Part shown: piece by piece, positions 26,284 to 35,794 of the stretch | Position numbering within the stretch: the first letter of the stretch is position 1 | Layout: the number at the start of each line of letters is the position of its first letter | NCBI GenBank assembly: GCA_963724435.1 | Contig: CAVRUN010000014.1 | Coordinates: 124,001 to 188,000, forward strand | Direction: 5' to 3' | Source: AP-15 sp963724435 | Lineage (GTDB): Bacteria; Pseudomonadota; Alphaproteobacteria; ATCC43930; CGMCC-115725 | DNA length: 64,000 nt | Notes under the pieces: model-generated | The model's input: the letters and a program-made list of their open reading frames with translations, nothing else | Told to the model about the DNA's origin: nothing | Database searches by the model: none | Position numbers and translations under genes: made by a program

Positions 26284-26538
26284 ATGGATGGAGCCGAACT
26301 GCGCCGCCGGTTGAACCAGCTTGACCGCTCCTACACCGCACTGGCCCCGCTGCTGGGGCTGTCGCTGAGCGGTTTGCACAAGCAGATGAACGGGCAGGCC
26401 TCGGTGTCGCGTCAGACCGAGCTGTTGCTCCAGATGCTCGAAAGGCGCGCCCCGCCGGGCGACCCCGTCCGGACGAAGAAAAAGCCCGCGGCGAAGGCAC
26501 TGCAGAGGTCCGCGCGTAAGTCTAAGGCCGATGCCTGA
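26284..26538 (+). CDS. Small helix-turn-helix regulator
   Basis: 84 residues from the ATG in MDGAELRRRLNQLDRSYTAL. Residues 5-55 form an HTH of the phage-repressor/XRE kind: SYTALAPLLGLSLSGLHKQMNG as scaffold and recognition helices, then QTELLLQMLER. The C-terminus is Lys/Arg/Ala-rich. The frame extends upstream, but the region before ATG 26284 contains the operator palindrome. The stop overlaps the start of the SprT-like gene by 8 bases (ATGCCTGA), so they form an operon of probable mobile-element origin. Confidence 0.7.
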   Translation: MDGAELRRRLNQLDRSYTALAPLLGLSLSGLHKQMNGQASVSRQTELLLQMLERRAPPGDPVRTKKKPAAKALQRSARKSKADA

Positions 26539-26823
26539 GAACAACCTCAACCCGCTGATCCCTCGGCTGGAGATCACCGCCGGCAGTGTAACCAGCGAGG
26601 GCGGCGCCTTTTTCACCGGTACCCGCGAGGCTTGGCTCGGCTATGTCGTCAATGCGTGGCGGCCCTATTTCGCGCGAGCGAAAGCGCCGCTGCCAAGCCG
26701 GCTTTATGTATCTGTCGGCCGCCCCGCCCGCGGAACCTCCACCGGAGCGTGTCATCCCGGCGCGGCCTCTGACGATGGGGCCCCGTACATCTTTATTCAC
26801 CCGGTGCTCTCCGATCCGACGCG
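26531..26823 (+). pseudogene. SprT/WLM-like metallopeptidase-type protein, truncated by IS insertion
   Basis: The first ~98 residues read as a SprT-like mobile-element protein: RLEITAGSVTSEGGAFFTGT, AWRPYFARAKAPLPSRLYVS, then IFIHPVLSDPTR. In relatives this last segment immediately precedes the HE-x2-H zinc site. After DPTR the sequence switches to IS630-type transposase, so the catalytic half is missing and no continuation was found downstream. It overlaps the HTH gene. Confidence 0.55.
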
Positions 26824-27486
26824 GGGCGGTGTGGCGCTTTTTCAAGCATGCGGGGATCACCTTTACAAAAAATCGTATACGCCAGCGAGCAGGATCGCGC
26901 CAACATCGCCCGCCGCCGGACACGATGGAAGACGCATCAGGGCCGGCTTGACCCCCGGCGCCTGGTATTCATCGCCGAGACTTGGGCCATGACCAACATG
27001 ACCCGCCGCCATGGCCGCTGCCGCCGCGGCGCGCGGCTGGTCGCCAAGGTGCCGCACGGCCGCTGGCGCACGCTGACCTTTCTGGCGGCGCTGCGCCACG
27101 ACCGCATCACCGCCCCTGCGTCATCGACGGGCCGATCAACGGCACCAGCTTTCGCGCCTATATCGAACAGTTCCTGGTGCCGACCCTCAGTCCTGGCGAC
27201 GTCGTCGTCATGGACAATCTCGGCAGTCACAAAGGCAAGGCGGTACGCCACCTGATCCGCAGCGCTGGCGCCAAGCTGTTCTTCCTGCCGCGCTACTCGC
27301 CCGATCTCAATCCGATCGAGCAGGTCTTCGCCAAGCTCAAGACCCTGCTGCGCAAAACCGACCCCCGCACGACCGAGGCCACTTGGCGCGGCATTGGCGG
27401 CCTCCTCGGCCACTTCACCCCCACAGGAATGCGCCAATTACCTCGCCAATGCCGGCTATGCTTCAACCTAATAGGATCACGCTCTA
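26824..27486 (+). mobile_element. IS630-family remnant, transposase degraded
   Basis: Transposase segments occur in three frames: WRFFKHAGITF, then RLDPRRLVFIAETWAMTNMTR and LVAKVPHGRWRTLTFLAALRHDRI. After a frameshift near 27115 come CVIDGPINGTSFRAYIEQFL, VVVMDNLGSHKGKAVR and YSPDLNPIEQVFAKLKTLLRK. The first catalytic Asp (normally in FIDETW) is Ala here, and the N-terminal HTH domain is missing. A right end GGATCACGCTCTA (27474-27486), typical of the family, precedes the next remnant. Confidence 0.8.
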
Positions 27487-28060
27487 GTGGCGTTCAAGCG
27501 TGGCGAGCCGCGGGTATGTTTGATGGCCAGGGCGCCGACGCCGCAGGAGGAGGACTGCCGGCGCGTCTGCCGCGAGCGCCGGACGCTGGTAGGCGAGCGG
27601 GTGAAGCATGTCAACCGGATCAAAGGGCTGCTCTTCGCCCAGGGGATGTTCGGCGACGGGCCGCTGCGCAAGCGTCGGCGTGAGCGGTTGGAGGACCTGC
27701 GAACCGGTGACGGTCGGCCCCTGCCGGTCACCTGAAGGCGCAGATCATCCGCGAGCTGGATCGGCTCGAGGTCGTGCTGGCGCAGTTGAAGACCGTTGCG
27801 GCGGAACGGAACGCCTTGCTCAAGCCGGCCAGTGACGAGATGCCCTCGCCGCCGGCCATGCTGGTGCAGCTGAAGGGTATCGGCCCTGAAACCGCCGCCG
27901 TCCTCTGGTCGGAGGGCCTGTTCCGCCAATTCGACAACCGCAGGCAGGTGGCCGCCTACGCCGGTCTGGCGCCAACGCCCTGGCAGAGCGGCTCGATCGA
28001 TCACGAGCAGGGTATTTCACCACCAGCAAGGGAAGCTGTCAAGCGGATCATGGACCTCGG
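27487..28060 (+). mobile_element. IS110-family remnant (middle and C-terminal transposase)
   Basis: Frame 1 encodes FKRGEPRVCLMARAPTPQEED, ERVKHVNRIKGLLFAQG and LRTGDGRPLP. After a frameshift near 27732 come HLKAQIIRELDRLE, MLVQLKGIGPETAAVLWSE, and NRRQVAAYAGLAPTPWQSG with the C-terminal Ser motif region. The DEDD N-terminal domain is absent and the extreme C-terminus is replaced by unrelated sequence after 28015. Bases 28060-28370 hold no gene I can recognise. Confidence 0.75.
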
Positions 28061-28374
28061 CGGGTTCAAAACGCTGCAAGAAGCGTTGCGACGGGCAATT
28101 GGCGACGAGCTTTTTCTCATGCAGCAGCAGAGGGAGGGATGGGCTGTAACGCTACATAAGGAGAGGGACCGCCGTGAGTTCCTATGGCCCTCCCCTTTCA
28201 ACTAGATGCTAAAGCCCGTTCCGCTCGGCCACAATCTCTCCCTCATCGTCGACGGCATCGCCGTCTCCACCCGTCACAGCCCGCCAAGAAGCACGAGAGA
28301 ACCGACATTCTTAAATTGGACGGCACTGACATTTGCACGTTGTGCCTACAATTTTTGTGTCCACCAAATACAGA

Positions 28375-29910
28375 TGTCACCGTCTCTGCCATTTACAAAT
28401 GTCACCGGCACCGCGGTTTGGGTCGGGCGGCGGGCGGGCGCGAAGCCCCCGGCGTAGCGCAGCGACCGATCGACGCCCGCCATGGGGATGGCCGAAACTG
28501 CACCCGCTTGTTTGACCGGGCGGGCTCGGCCCGCCCGGCTCGTAGAACGGCTCAGCCGACTTTAAACAGACGCGCGTCGCGCTGATCGCGGCGGCGCGGT
28601 GCTTTGGTGCTGCGCCGCTGCGGTCCGCGGCGAAGCTGCTCCTCGCGGATGAAGGCGAGCGCAGCGCCGAGCCGTTTGTTCTCGACAATCGCGCCCTGGT
28701 CAACCTGTTGGATTGTATCGAAGATCCGGCAGGCAAACTCGATGCCCTTGTAGCGGATCGACAGGCGACCGTCGGGATAGTCGATGACGGTGACCCGCTT
28801 GCCGATTGCCGCCTTGGCTTGCTCGCTTGGCTCCAGGATGAACATGATCTTGTCGTACTGCAGGGTCAGCGCCTGTGAGAGGGTGCGCTCCTCCTTCCAG
28901 GCAAAGGCGTCGTCGAGATCGTCACCGGCGTGCAGCGGCCGATGCAAATCCTTTTTATTCGCCGGTGCTTTGGCAAAGCGCGCGTTGTAGTCAGCCATGA
29001 AAGCCGGGAGCAGGGCGTTGCCTTCCGCCAAGCTTGCCACGCCCGCCAACCGCAATTCCTTGACCAGGCGGTCTTGCAACGTCTTGTTGGCACGCTCGAC
29101 CCGGCCTTTCGCCGGGCTCGAATTGGCGCAGATGATATCGATGTTGAGCACGTGCAATGCCCGGCCAAACTGGGTCATGCCGTCGCCGCCGAGCGCGCCC
29201 GAGTGGTTGACCCGAAACACCCCGTGCTTGTCGCTGTAAAACGCGATCGGCTTGCCCCAGGCCTCCAGATAGGCACGGGCCGCCTGGAAATAGGCAAAGG
29301 TTGACTCGCTCTCGACAAATTGCAGATGCATCAGCCGGCTGGTCGCGTCGTCGACAAACACCAGCAGCGTGCATTGCGGCCCGCGGTCCTCGAACCACCA
29401 ATGCTCGCTACCATCGACCTGGACCAGTTCGCCAACGCATTCGCGCCGCGGCCGCGGCTGGTGAACCTGCTTGCGCTGCTTGCGATCACGCCACAGCCCG
29501 GCTTCGATCATCCACTGGCGCAGCGTTTCACGGCCAACCGCGATCCCGTGATCCTTGCACAGCTTCTCGGCTGCCAGGGTCGGGCCAAAATCCCAATACC
29601 ACTGGCGGATGATTGTCAGAACCGCGCGCCGCAATGCCTCGGGCTTGCGCCGGTTACTGCGACGGCCGCGGCGCTTCGAGATCAGGCCGCTCGGACCTTC
29701 GATCCGATAGGCCTTCAACAGCCGAAACACCTGACGCCGCTCGAGCCCCAACAGCTGGCCCGCCGCTTTCGTCGTCAGCCGCTTTTGGTCCAAATCCCGC
29801 AGAACCTCCAGCCGCGAAAGCTCCCGATCGCTCATCAGTCGTATCGTCACCCCCAACACCCCCCGGAAATCCCCCGGGAAGTGTCATCTGTAACCGGCAG
29901 AGGAGTGACA
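28375..29910 (-). mobile_element. ISNCY-type insertion sequence, about 1.54 kb, apparently complete
   Basis: Both ends carry related inverted repeats containing TGTCAC, CTCTGCC, TTACA and ATGTCAC/ATGACA in the same order: left 28375-28405, right 29881-29910 read on the other strand. They frame an intact transposase. No clear target duplication touches the ends. However, a 13-base word (GCCTACAATTTTT) occurs in direct orientation in both flanks, at 28344-28356 and 29923-29935. Confidence 0.7.
28552..29835 (-). CDS. ISNCY-family transposase
   Basis: 427 residues from the ATG in MSDRELSRLEVLRDLDQKRL. An N-terminal HTH (TTKAAGQLLGLERRQVFRLLKAY) and HTH-like linker are followed by an rve/DDE integrase core: VQVDGSEHWWFEDRG, LLVFVDDATSRLMHLQFVES, then FYSDKHGVFR and ANSSPAKGRVERANKTLQDRL carrying the last Glu. 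The C-terminal SH3-like segment (DYPDGRLSIRYKGIEF) is present. The frame is uninterrupted, so this is the only transposase in the window that looks functional. Confidence 0.9.
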   Translation of the reverse strand: MSDRELSRLEVLRDLDQKRLTTKAAGQLLGLERRQVFRLLKAYRIEGPSGLISKRRGRRSNRRKPEALRRAVLTIIRQWYWDFGPTLAAEKLCKDHGIAVGRETLRQWMIEAGLWRDRKQRKQVHQPRPRRECVGELVQVDGSEHWWFEDRGPQCTLLVFVDDATSRLMHLQFVESESTFAYFQAARAYLEAWGKPIAFYSDKHGVFRVNHSGALGGDGMTQFGRALHVLNIDIICANSSPAKGRVERANKTLQDRLVKELRLAGVASLAEGNALLPAFMADYNARFAKAPANKKDLHRPLHAGDDLDDAFAWKEERTLSQALTLQYDKIMFILEPSEQAKAAIGKRVTVIDYPDGRLSIRYKGIEFACRIFDTIQQVDQGAIVENKRLGAALAFIREEQLRRGPQRRSTKAPRRRDQRDARLFKVG

Positions 29911-30056
29911 TTTTGATCGGGCGCCTACAATTTTTTGCCGCATAACCCCCATAATGGAAAGCGAATTCCAAGTATCCATAAATCGTAAATCACGCCAATA
30001 GGTCTATTTGGAGAAACCGTAGTATACATGCCGAAAGCCGCCGCGGGCGAATTCCG

Positions 30057-30560
30057 TCACGCTATCCCAGAAGAGGCGAATGGACCCTGCATGCGGTTTG
30101 GCCGGCCGGGGAGCCGTGCTGGTTTCTGCACCAACCAAGCCGAGTACGGCCCGAGGAACAGATCACCGAGCGCCCGGCGCAGCAAATAAGTGAGCCGCCG
30201 CTGCGCCAGATGGTGCGGGCGATCGTGGATCATGTGGCAGCGCTGGCACAGGCTCTTGCGCCGCCGGTTGTTACGCGGGTTGTGGTCGAGGTGGGCTGCA
30301 GCCAGAACGACGCGGGTGTGCCGGATTTGGGCGGTTTCGACGAGATCGGGCCAGCGCGCCGTCCGCCCCCGGTCATTGCGCCAGGTGTTTTGCACGGGAT
30401 CGAACCAGCGCCCGTCAGGCAGACCGCGAACTGTTATGCCGTGCCGCCGGTTGCATCCTTGACAGATACCGGCGGCGCGCTCGAACCGCACCCGCCGGCT
30501 GATCTGCGGCCAATTGCTCGGATAAAACTCCCGTATTTCAGGTCTGATCGGCATCGCCAC
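30057..30560 (-). CDS. HNH-type nuclease-fold protein
   Basis: 167 residues. Two zinc-knuckle cysteine pairs, C33-x2-C36 (GICQGCNRRHG) and C105-x2-C108 (SLCQRCHMIHD), flank the HNH core HLDHNPRNN near residues 90-98 and the HDRPHH segment. N-terminal YPSNWPQISRRVRFERAAG is typical of the short HNH proteins found in phages and genomic islands. It could be a nicking or homing-type endonuclease or a packaging accessory nuclease; the target is unknown. It stands alone among IS remnants. Confidence 0.75.
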   Translation of the reverse strand: MAMPIRPEIREFYPSNWPQISRRVRFERAAGICQGCNRRHGITVRGLPDGRWFDPVQNTWRNDRGRTARWPDLVETAQIRHTRVVLAAAHLDHNPRNNRRRKSLCQRCHMIHDRPHHLAQRRLTYLLRRALGDLFLGPYSAWLVQKPARLPGRPNRMQGPFASSGIA

Positions 30561-30822
30561 TCCCGTTGCCCTGACGACAGTGACTTTTTTATGACGGCCT
30601 TAACCGTAACTCAACATAGAGAATAAAGTGTCCCACCAGCTACCAGATCTTGTTCTGATGCCGTTTCACAAAGCGCTTTTCAATCCCACTAATAGCGGTG
30701 AAGTGCCGTCCGCGCGGCGGTAGGAGCTTGCGGCGGCTAGATAGGGGGTCACCGGACGATTTGTTTAAAAACGTACTCTAAGCCTCGGTGCATACAGTAA
30801 TGGGGTGAGGTCCTTCGGGCCT

Positions 30823-31698
30823 TCACGCGGGCGGGGTAGCGATCTGATGCTGTTTAGCCGACCACGCGATGCCCATGACGAGGAGCCCAGTCCCCAGAAG
30901 CATCAGGGTCGGCGGCTCGGGCACCGCCACGGAATCTCCGTAAAGAGATGAGCCGACAACTTGCCCCACTCACGGGTCAAAGATGAAACCCTGGATATAG
31001 GCCCAGTTTCCCGGGTCTGTATCCTCAGACAGTGAGAAGGACACCTTCTGACCCGAAGCCAAAAGGATCGGGCCGAGGAACCATGGTGAAATCCGGCACG
31101 TTGCCTGGATCAAGCGCGCTCAGATCCAAAGTCGGCGATTTGACCAACGCTGACACCTTGATCAGGTCGAACGATACCGAGGTATCATTGGACAGGGTGA
31201 ACTGCTGGTCATTACCCTTAAGCGGTGCCGAAAAACCCGCCGTTGGCTCCGTTGGTTTGAGCTTCCCCCCGCCGCCGTCCAATCGGCAGAAGGGAACGAC
31301 ACAGCAACATTCTTGGTCTTCAGCCCGAAGGTAAAGGTATATGCGGTATTAGCCGCTGCAAGGCCGCCAGTGAAATGGGCCAATTACTGAGTAGGTTTCC
31401 CAGTAGCATTCATTGTTAGAAGCGACATGAAAGGCGCTTTTTTAATATTCGCTCCCGGGACAGTTCCGGCGATATTCGGCGCCTCGTTCGGCGCTCTTCC
31501 CGCCGCAGGCGTACCCGTGTCGACGACGAGGTCGAAGTCATCTGCCGTACCGTTTCCGGCCGGTGGGCCCGTCACCTTTTCTGAGATCGCGTACAGAAAG
31601 GTGGCATGAGCATCTGCCGCAAAGGTGTCCAGCAAAACCCAAAGGGAAAAACTTGTCAAAGGCAACCGAACGAAGCAGAAGAAAGATGGCCGTTTCAT
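30823..31698 (-). pseudogene. PEP-CTERM sorted exported protein, decayed
   Basis: The start at 31698 (MKRPSFFCFVRLPLTSF) gives a signal peptide, then a secreted domain (HATFLYAISEKVTGPPAGNG). An in-frame TAA at 31384 interrupts it, followed in the same frame by LAHFTGGLAAANTAYTFTFG. Frameshifts near 31275 and 31060 lead to KGNDQQFTLSNDTSVSFDLIK and then ASGQKVSFSLSEDTDPGNW. An in-frame TGA precedes the sorting tail VAVPEPPTLMLLGTGLLVMG and stop at 30823. The PEP motif, hydrophobic helix and short basic tail are all present, so the protein once used the exosortase system. No exosortase is in the window. Confidence 0.7.
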
Positions 31699-32126
31699 GT
31701 TAACCCTCCCCCGGTTGTTTATTGTCTCGTATTCACTTAGGACGGTATGATCCCGAAGTGATCGCGATCACCCGATACTGCCGGCGACGTAAATACGACG
31801 CAAGAGGCGGGATTGTCCTAGAGTTTGTCTGGTGGTGGTCGACTTCTCGCACGATCTAGCCTTTTGGTCCGGACTGCAGAACTGATGTGCAGAAAACGGA
31901 GAGCCCGCTCTCGTCAAAGTTGGCAAAGAAGCCTTCGATGGCGTTCCTGCCCCCTGCCTTCAACGGCTGCCATTCCCACGCAGTCCAACCAATCAGCGCG
32001 CCGACACCTGCCAAATGCTGTGAAACTCGACGGTTCATCCCGCTCGGGAGGGCGATCGAGGATGCACCACCAGCCACTCTTCCGCCGGCGGCGGCCATTG
32101 CACGACGTGGAAAACAGCGTGGAAGA
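31699..32126. other. Non-coding gap before the IS21 element
   Basis: No gene or known repeat was recognised. Frames in it have no family resemblance. Confidence 0.4.
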
Positions 32127-32223
32127 GTGACCCGGCTCTGGGGGTGATCAGCATCGAATAGCGACACACCCCGGGAATCATCGAATGCTCTCCCTGGTTG
32201 TGCTTGGGGGAGCGTGGCCGGGG

Positions 32224-33758
32224 ATGGTGACGGTGGAAACGATTGGCCGGATCAGGCGGGCGTTCTGGGTTGATAAGAAGCCGATCCGCCAGATCGTTCG
32301 CGAGTTGAGGATCTCGCGGCAGACGGTGCGCAAGGCGATCCGGGGTTCGTCGAGAGAGTTTCGCTACGAGCGGCAGGTTCAGCCGCAACCGCGACTGGGG
32401 GCTTATGTCGCCCGGCTCGAGGCGATGCTGGAAGCGAACAGCCAGTGTCCGGCGCGCGAGCGGCTGACGGCACGGCGGCTGTTTGAGCTCCTACGCGCCG
32501 AGGGTTACACGGGCGCCTATGACAGCGTGCAGCGCCACGTCCGCGAGTGGTGCCGACAGCAGTCACGGCTGGGCCAAGTATTCATCCCGCTGTGGTTCGC
32601 GCCGGGCGAGGCCTATCAGTTCGACTGGTCGCACGAAGTCGTGGTGCTCGGCGGCGTGACGACGACTGTCAAGGTGGCGCATATCCGGCTCTGCCACAGC
32701 CGGATGTTCCTGGTGCGCGCCTACCCGCGCGAGACCCAGGAGATGGTGTTTGACGCGCACGACCGCGCTCTCCGCTTGTTTGGCGGGATATGCCGGCGTG
32801 GCATTTATGACAATATGGCGACGGCGGTCGAAGCCGTTTTTGTCGGCAAGGGACGCCGCTTCAACCGCCGCTTCCTGGCGATGTGCTCGCATTACCTGGC
32901 CCTTCTCCCAGCCCGTCGCGTGCACGCCGGCGGCGGGCTGGGAGAAGGGCCAGGTCGAAAACCAGGTTGGCAACGCGCGCGAGAGACTGTTCACACCGCG
33001 TCTGGATTTTGCCAACTACACCGAGCTCAACGCCTGGCTGGAAGCGCGCTGTCTCGCCCAGGCGCGCGAGAGCGCTCACCCCGAGCAGCGCGACAAGACG
33101 GTGTGGGAGGTATTCGAGGCCGAGCGGGCGAGCCTGATCGCCTATCGGGGGCCGTTCGATGGGTTCCACAAGACTCGAGATCGCGGTGTCGAAGAACAGC
33201 TTGGTGCGCTTTGACCACAATCGCTACAGCGTCGCAGTCAGGGCGGCGCGGCGCACCGCGCAGATACGGGTTTACGCCGAGCGCATCGTCATCTGGTACG
33301 ACGGCGAGATTGTCGCGGATCACCGCCGCCGCTTTGGTCGCGGCCAGACCGCCTACGATGCCTGGCATTACCTGCCGGTGCTGGCCCGCAAGCCGGGGGC
33401 GCTGCGCAACGGTGATCCGTTCCGCAACTGGGATCTGCCGCCGGCACTGGCGCAGATCCGGCGCCAGCTTGTCGGGCATGACGACGGCGATCGCCAGTTC
33501 GTCGACATCCTGACAGCCGTGGCCGAGACCGGGCTCGATGCGGTCGAGGCGGCCTGTGCCGAGGAGCTGTCGGCTAAGCTGTTCGGCCGCGACGTCTTGC
33601 TCAACATCATGGCGCGGCAGCGCGATGCCGCCCCGGCTCGGCCGGTAGCGACCCCGGCGGCGCTGACGCTGGCGATCGAGCCAGCGGCCGACTGCGCCCG
33701 CTATGACCAGCTGAACCACCTGCTGCCACACGAGGACGCTTACCGTGGAGCGGCATGA
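32224..33758 (+). pseudogene. istA: IS21 transposase IstA, frameshifted
   Basis: The start at 32224 (MVTVETIGRIRRAFWVDKK) is followed by an HTH (SRQTVRKAIRG). The DDE core begins AYQFDWSHEVVVLGG and continues through GICRRGIYDNMATAVEAVF. At about 32900 the frame is lost where a 20-bp inverted copy has replaced native sequence. The correct frame resumes at PVACTPAAGWEKGQVENQVG with the catalytic Glu. A second break near 33170 precedes VSKNSLVRFDHNRYSV and the C-terminal domain. Confidence 0.85.
32895..32954. repeat. Perfect 20-bp inverted repeat inside istA
   Basis: Arms 32895-32914 (CCTGGCCCTTCTCCCAGCCC) and 32935-32954 (its exact complement) are separated by 20 bases. The right arm encodes the conserved IstA segment GWEKGQ. 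The left arm sits where family homology fails and causes the frameshift, so the left arm is the new copy. Confidence 0.85.
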
Positions 33759-34472
33759 GATCATGGAGCTATTGGGTCAGCTCAAGCTGGCCGGCATGCG
33801 TGCAGCCTATGACGAGGTGGTCGCAGCGGGACTGCGCGCCCAGCACTCGTCTCAACGCATCTCCGGCGAATTGCTGCTCGCGCAGTTGGCGATCATCGCG
33901 CCCGATCGATCGCCGACCGCATGGGGGCGGCGCGTTTCCCAGTAACGAAGAATCTCGCCGAGTTCGACTTCTCTGTCTCGCCGGTGAACCAGGGCCTGCT
34001 GCGTGATCTGCACGAGGGCGGCTTTCTCGCCACCCAGCGCAACACCGTGCTGATTGGCAGAATCGGTACCGGCAAGAGCCATATCGCCGTAGCGATCGGC
34101 GCCAATTGCGTGCGCAACGGCGCCCGCGTGCGCTTCTTCACCGCCGTCGATCTGGTCAACCAGCTCGAGGCCGAGGCACCCGCCGGCAAGGCCGGAAAGC
34201 TCGCCGACCAGCTCGTGCGCGTCGATCTCGTCATTCTCGACGTGCTCGGTTATCTGCCGTTCCCAGTCAGCGGCGGGCAGATGCTGTTTCACCTAATCAG
34301 CCGGCTTTACGAGCGCACCTCGATCATCCTGTCGACCAATCTCGCCTTTGCCGAATGGCCGAGCGTCTTCGGCGACGCCAAAATGACCACAGCGCTGCTC
34401 GATCGACTGACGCATCACTGCGACATCATCGAAACCGGCAACGAGAGCTGGCGCTTCAAAAACCGAACCTGA
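33745..34472 (+). pseudogene. istB: IS21 helper ATPase IstB, frameshifted
   Basis: The GTG start at 33745 (MERHEIMELLGQLKLAGMR) overlaps the istA 3' end. The frame breaks near 33900-33925, with loss of the linker segment, then resumes at NLAEFDFSVSPVNQGLLRDL. The Walker A is GRIGTGKSH. The Walker B reads LVILDVLGYLPF where the family has LDELGY, so the catalytic Glu is Val. Both the frameshift and the substitution argue against ATPase function. Confidence 0.8.
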
Positions 34473-34643
34473 GACCCGTGGCCCGCGGATCGCCCCCGGG
34501 GGCCCACAGCGCCTCCCCACGCGCGTCGCTCCGTCGCTTGTGAGGGCACTGCGCGACGCGCGCGGGTCCCCTCCGTGGACTCCGGGGACGACCGCTACTC
34601 AACCATTGCTGTGGGTCACCATTGGACGCTGATCCCGGGTCAC

Positions 34644-34905
34644 GTTTCTGCGCTGATTGACAGCGCGACGAGCCTGGCTGAGTGACGAGCGCGGCGGCGG
34701 CGCACCAGCGAAACCAGGCGGCTGGGACCTCGCCCTGCGTAGCATTCATGCTGAAGCTTCGGGGAGCGGCAGGACGCGACCGACATTGGCGCGGTGCACG
34801 CCGAGGCGGCGGGCGATCCACTGTACTGCCGCCGGACACGACGCCCATGGAGCGGGTGCCAGCGGTAATGAACCTCAACTTGCCCGATATGGGCAAAATG
34901 ACCGG
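34644..34905. other. IS-derived debris without an intact gene
   Basis: No complete gene. On the minus strand near 34810-34890 a short stretch (VEVHYRWHPLHGRRVRRQY) resembles a small protein often found beside transposases in alphaproteobacteria. It is a remnant at best. Confidence 0.35.
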
Positions 34906-35119
34906 GTGATTGCTCTCAATCGAAAAAATGCGCTGTTTACCGGCAGCGACCAAGTGGCCGAAAACTGGGCAATGCTGGCGTCGTTGATCGAGACCTGCAA
35001 GCTGCAAGCGTCAACCCACGAACCTATCCCAGCGAAGTACTGACAAAACTTGTGAACAACTGGTCCAACCGCCGGCTCGCAGAACTGACCCCTTGGGCCT
35101 GGGCCGCGGCAACTCGCTA
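34906..35119 (+). mobile_element. IS66-family transposase C-terminal remnant
   Basis: IALNRKNALFTGSD and WAMLASLIETCKLQ match the C-terminal IS66 TnpC segment. After a one-base shift near 35010, VNPRTYPSEVLTKLVNNWSN and LAELTPWAW continue to a TAA at 35117-35119. Only about 70 residues of a ~500-residue protein remain. Confidence 0.75.
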
Positions 35120-35137
35120 ATCGCCATGCCAACGAAC

Positions 35138-35416
35138 TTACCCGTCAACCCGGCCAGACCGTGTGATCAGCGCCTCGCTTACGCCGCTCCGAGCGCACGG
35201 AGTAGAAGGCTTGCAGCAGCATCGCTCGCAGCAATTTCTCCGGCGGCACCGACGGCCGCCGATGCCGCAATACAGCGCCGCGAAGTCGCCTGTTAGCGCC
35301 GGCAGTGCCGTGTTCGCAATCTCGCGGATCACCCGCAGCGGATGATGCGCCCGAACCCGATCCTCCAGGTCTATGTAGCTGAAAAGCTTGCCGCAAATTT
35401 CGTGGTCGCCGCGCAT
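35138..35416 (-). mobile_element. IS5/IS1182-type transposase N-terminal remnant
   Basis: From the ATG at 35416, MRGDHEICGKLFSYIDLEDR and VRAHHPLRVIREIANTALPAL match the start of IS5/IS1182-type transposases. A frameshift near 35255 leads to RPSVPPEKLLRAMLLQAFYS and VRSER, where it ends. An end-like sequence (AGCAGGTTGCTGAAATAGG) occurs at about 35671. Confidence 0.65.
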
Positions 35417-35794
35417 CGCATCCCCCATCCAGAGGATATTGCCGGCGAAATCGACAACAACTCTTTCAACAGCCTGCTCGTCGTCCCTCGATGATTGGAG
35501 CAGGGCAAACATCTTGACCCAGCATTTCCTCAATTCGCGGGCTGTTGGGCATAATTCTCCGTCTCATTTACGCCGGATACAAAGCAATTCGATCGTAGCC
35601 GATCCCCTTGGCAGCCAAAAATGGCCAGCAACTCGGTCTCCGGCAGGAACTCGCTGCATTACTTTCATCTAGCAGGTTGCTGAAATAGGTTTTGGAGCCC
35701 TCTCATGGATGCCTATGCCGCCGTCATAGAAACCAAAAGGCCAATGTTTCAACGGGGGCTCCCGGTGCGTGTTCCGGCATTCGGCAAGCGTGGA
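35417..35794. other. Spacer between IS debris and the exopolysaccharide operon
   Basis: It contains an IS-end-like motif near 35671-35690 (caggttgctgaaa) that resembles the outer ends of IS1182-type elements. No supported gene. It is downstream of the last gene of the polysaccharide operon; no terminator hairpin was evident. Confidence 0.4.

Larger units (their letters stand above)
32127..34643 (+). mobile_element. IS21-family element with broken istA and istB
   Basis: Related ends are visible: GTGACCCGG with GATCAGCATCGAATAGCGAC at 32127-32165, and on the other strand GTGACCCGGGATCAGCG ending at 34643 (about 19 of 24 matching over the inner block). Between them lie istA and istB in the usual order, both interrupted, so the element cannot move on its own. 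Confidence 0.75.
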
